The position numbers and the translations under genes were made by a program. Of a stretch of 9,001 nt of DNA, positions 7,509 through 9,001 are shown piece after piece. The notes below the pieces were generated by a model. It saw only the letters and a list, made by a program, of their open reading frames with translations, had not been told where the DNA came from and ran no database searches. The DNA is from Candidatus Zixiibacteriota bacterium (GTDB lineage: Bacteria > SM23-81), in assembly GCA_030628225.1 (NCBI GenBank), contig DAOVRJ010000089.1:1-9001 (forward strand), given 5' to 3'. Position 1 is the stretch's first letter; every line of letters begins with the position of its first letter.

Positions 7509-7515
7509 AGAGGTG
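7509..7515 (+). promoter_or_regulatory. Shine-Dalgarno that fixes the mtaB start
   Basis: CAGAGGTG lies just before the ATG at 7522, with about 6 nt of spacing after the GTG. The in-frame GTG at 7513-7515 is therefore part of the ribosome binding site rather than a start codon. Starting at 7522 gives [12 protein letters not shown], the usual short lead before the first cysteine motif. Confidence 0.75.
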
Positions 7516-7521
7516 AAAGCA

Positions 7522-8817
7522 ATGCCGAGGGCAGCATTTTACACCCTGGGTTGTAAGCTCAACCAATATGAGACCGAGGCGATACGCCGGCAGTTTGAGG
7601 AAGGAGGCTATAGCATTGTAGATTTCCATCAGCAGGCTGACGTCTACGTGATCAACACCTGTACCGTGACCAACAGGAGCGATGTTCGCTCGCGACAGAT
7701 GGTTCGAAATGCGGCAAGACGTGATGGAAAGTGCCTGGTAATTGTCACCGGCTGCTATGCCCAGCGTGCCCCGCAGCAGCTTCTCGAAATCCCTGGAGTT
7801 GATCTGGTTCTGGGAAATGTGGAGAAGACAAGGGTGCTGGAGTTCGTGAATAGCAGAAAACAGCGTGGAGCTTACGTTTCCCCACTGTCTCATCAATTGG
7901 AATTTTGCGAGATGGAAGTCTCGGGTTTTGCCTGCCACACCAGGGCTTTTCTAAAGATACAGGATGGATGCGATGGCCAATGCGTTTATTGTGTGGTTCC
8001 TTCGGTCAGGGGACGAAGCCGCAGTCGAAGATTCGTCTCTGTTACCGCCCAGGTGGATGGTTTTATCCGCGCTGGATACAGGGAGCTGGTGCTCACCGGA
8101 GTCAATCTGGGGCGTTATCGCGATCCCCAGCGCTCGGAGGTGGATCTCACGTACCTGCTAAGGTGGCTAGAAGACCGCCAGGATCTGGGTAGGGTGAGAT
8201 TGAGTTCCATCGAACCAACTGATTTTAGCGATCAGCTTATACGCTTTCTGAGATGTTCCAAGAAGGTATGTCGGCATCTGCATATTCCCATGCAGAGCGG
8301 TGACGATCAGATTCTACAAGCCATGGGCCGTCCATACAGCTCCGCTGATTATGCCCGACTGATAGACAAATTAGCCGGTGAAATACCAGAAATAGCCATC
8401 GGTACCGACGTAATCGTGGGTTTTCCAGGAGAATCAGAAGAGCAGTTCTGGACCACACACCGACTACTACGAGATTTGCCCATATGTCGTTTTCACGTCT
8501 TCAATTACTCGCGGCGGGAAGGTACCATTGCTGCCAGCATGCCTGATCAGGTTGCTGCGCATGTGCGGCGGGAGAGAAGCAGGTTGTTGCGAGATCTTTC
8601 CAGTGTAAAGTCCAAGGCATTTCGACGTTCTTTCATAGGTAAACAGTTGACAGTTCTTTTGGAGCATCGCCGGGAGAGAAGCACGGGGTTGCTGACCGGA
8701 TTATCTGACAACTATATCAGGGTTTTAACCGAGGGTTCTGACCAGCAAATGAACAGGCTGGTACCGCTTAGGATTTTTGAGGTGGATGAGGAGAGGGCAT
8801 GGGGGCAAGCTGTGTGA
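7522..8817 (+). CDS. mtaB: tRNA t6A37 methylthiotransferase MtaB
   Basis: A 431-residue radical SAM methylthiotransferase that adds a methylthio group to C2 of N6-threonylcarbamoyladenosine at tRNA position 37. The N-terminal UPF0004 domain has the three iron-sulfur cysteines C11 (TLGCKLNQ), C47 (NTCTVT) and C78 (TGCYAQ). The radical SAM CxxxCxxC is C150, C154 and C157 in GCDGQCVYC. Further motifs include [30 protein letters not shown] and [18 protein letters not shown]-binding domain occupies the last 65 or so residues. I call MtaB rather than MiaB or RimO because of [12 protein letters not shown] and [10 protein letters not shown]; MiaB has CQMN and NTCSVRE instead. The start at 7522 is preferred to the in-frame GTG at 7513. 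It follows the M16 gene by 24 nt and is followed by miaB. Confidence 0.93.
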   Translation: MPRAAFYTLGCKLNQYETEAIRRQFEEGGYSIVDFHQQADVYVINTCTVTNRSDVRSRQMVRNAARRDGKCLVIVTGCYAQRAPQQLLEIPGVDLVLGNVEKTRVLEFVNSRKQRGAYVSPLSHQLEFCEMEVSGFACHTRAFLKIQDGCDGQCVYCVVPSVRGRSRSRRFVSVTAQVDGFIRAGYRELVLTGVNLGRYRDPQRSEVDLTYLLRWLEDRQDLGRVRLSSIEPTDFSDQLIRFLRCSKKVCRHLHIPMQSGDDQILQAMGRPYSSADYARLIDKLAGEIPEIAIGTDVIVGFPGESEEQFWTTHRLLRDLPICRFHVFNYSRREGTIAASMPDQVAAHVRRERSRLLRDLSSVKSKAFRRSFIGKQLTVLLEHRRERSTGLLTGLSDNYIRVLTEGSDQQMNRLVPLRIFEVDEERAWGQAV

Positions 8818-8819
8818 AC

Positions 8820-8824
8820 AGGAG
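8820..8824 (+). promoter_or_regulatory. Shine-Dalgarno for miaB
   Basis: AGGAG lies 7 nt before the ATG at 8832. It supports that start over an in-frame GTG at 8814 that overlaps the mtaB stop (GTGA) and has no comparable site upstream. Confidence 0.75.
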
Positions 8825-8831
8825 AAAGCGG

Positions 8832-9001
8832 ATGACCCGTTTGCCGAATAGAGGGACTTACTATATAGAGGTCTACGGTTGCCAGATGAACTTTTACGAT
8901 GCCGATCTGCTGGCCAGCATTTTAGATGGCGCTGGATACAGGCCTGCGAAAGTCGTGCAGGAAGCGGATGTGATTCTGGTGAATACCTGCAGTGTGCGAG
9001 A
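8832..9001 (+). CDS. miaB: tRNA i6A37 methylthiotransferase MiaB, N-terminal part
   Basis: The first 56 codons of a second methylthiotransferase, cut by the window end. The reading frame gives [18 protein letters not shown] with C17, then [10 protein letters not shown] with C53. GCQMN and NTCSVR are the MiaB versions of the first two UPF0004 iron-sulfur motifs and differ from the MtaB versions just upstream (GCKLN, NTCTVT). MiaB adds the methylthio group to C2 of N6-isopentenyladenosine at tRNA position 37. The radical SAM and TRAM domains would lie beyond 9001. The gap after mtaB is 14 nt, so the two genes are probably co-transcribed. The family call is firm; the MiaB subgroup call is slightly less so because only the N-terminus is visible. 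Confidence 0.88.
   Translation, partial: MTRLPNRGTYYIEVYGCQMNFYDADLLASILDGAGYRPAKVVQEADVILVNTCSVR

Noticed and set aside
7372-7938. A 188-codon open frame on the minus strand across the M16 3' end and mtaB 5' end
   Set aside because: Opposite well-supported genes, without a recognisable motif or convincing ribosome binding site.
1-9001. A hidden novel system such as defence, mobile element or biosynthetic cluster
   Set aside because: Every gene belongs to a known housekeeping family in a conserved order, all on one strand, without repeats, integrases, toxins or unexplained gaps over 100 nt.

Overview
The window is a dense block of core RNA and translation genes from a bacterium, all on the + strand. 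It starts in the last codons of infB and ends in the first codons of miaB. In order: infB (3' end), ylxP (DUF503), rbfA, nrnA (DHH/DHHA1 phosphoesterase), truB, ribF, rpsO, pnp, an M16 zinc peptidase gene of the pnp-linked ymxG/mlpA type, mtaB, and miaB (5' end). There is no sign of a mobile element, CRISPR array, tRNA, rRNA, phage gene or defence gene. I see no previously undescribed system here. The findings below are local oddities in an otherwise conserved neighbourhood.

Organism: the infB-ylxP-rbfA-nrnA-truB-ribF-rpsO-pnp-M16 order is widespread, with variants in Firmicutes, Deltaproteobacteria and many less-studied phyla, so gene order does not fix the phylum. The style of the RibF and MtaB proteins (for example [12 protein letters not shown] in RibF, and the N-terminus [12 protein letters not shown] in MtaB) reminds me of FCB-group and related candidate phyla. 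That is an impression, not a search result. Base composition looks moderate (near 50% G+C) in the genes.

Layout: positions 1-3964 form a tight transcription unit. Gaps are 5-19 nt, and genes overlap at rbfA/nrnA (11 nt) and nrnA/truB (10 nt), which suggests translational coupling. The only sizeable gap is the 99-nt A+T-rich stretch between rpsO and pnp (3965-4063), the best place for an internal promoter and a pnp leader. Positions 4064-9001 are a second tight run, pnp-M16-mtaB-miaB, with gaps of 11, 24 and 14 nt.

How the genes work together: IF-2 starts translation, and RbfA and S15 serve 30S assembly. TruB, MtaB and MiaB modify tRNA (position 55 and the purine at 37). PNPase degrades mRNA and NrnA finishes off the resulting short oligonucleotides (and often pAp). 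RibF supplies FMN and FAD. The M16 peptidase is a conserved passenger whose substrate cannot be read from sequence.
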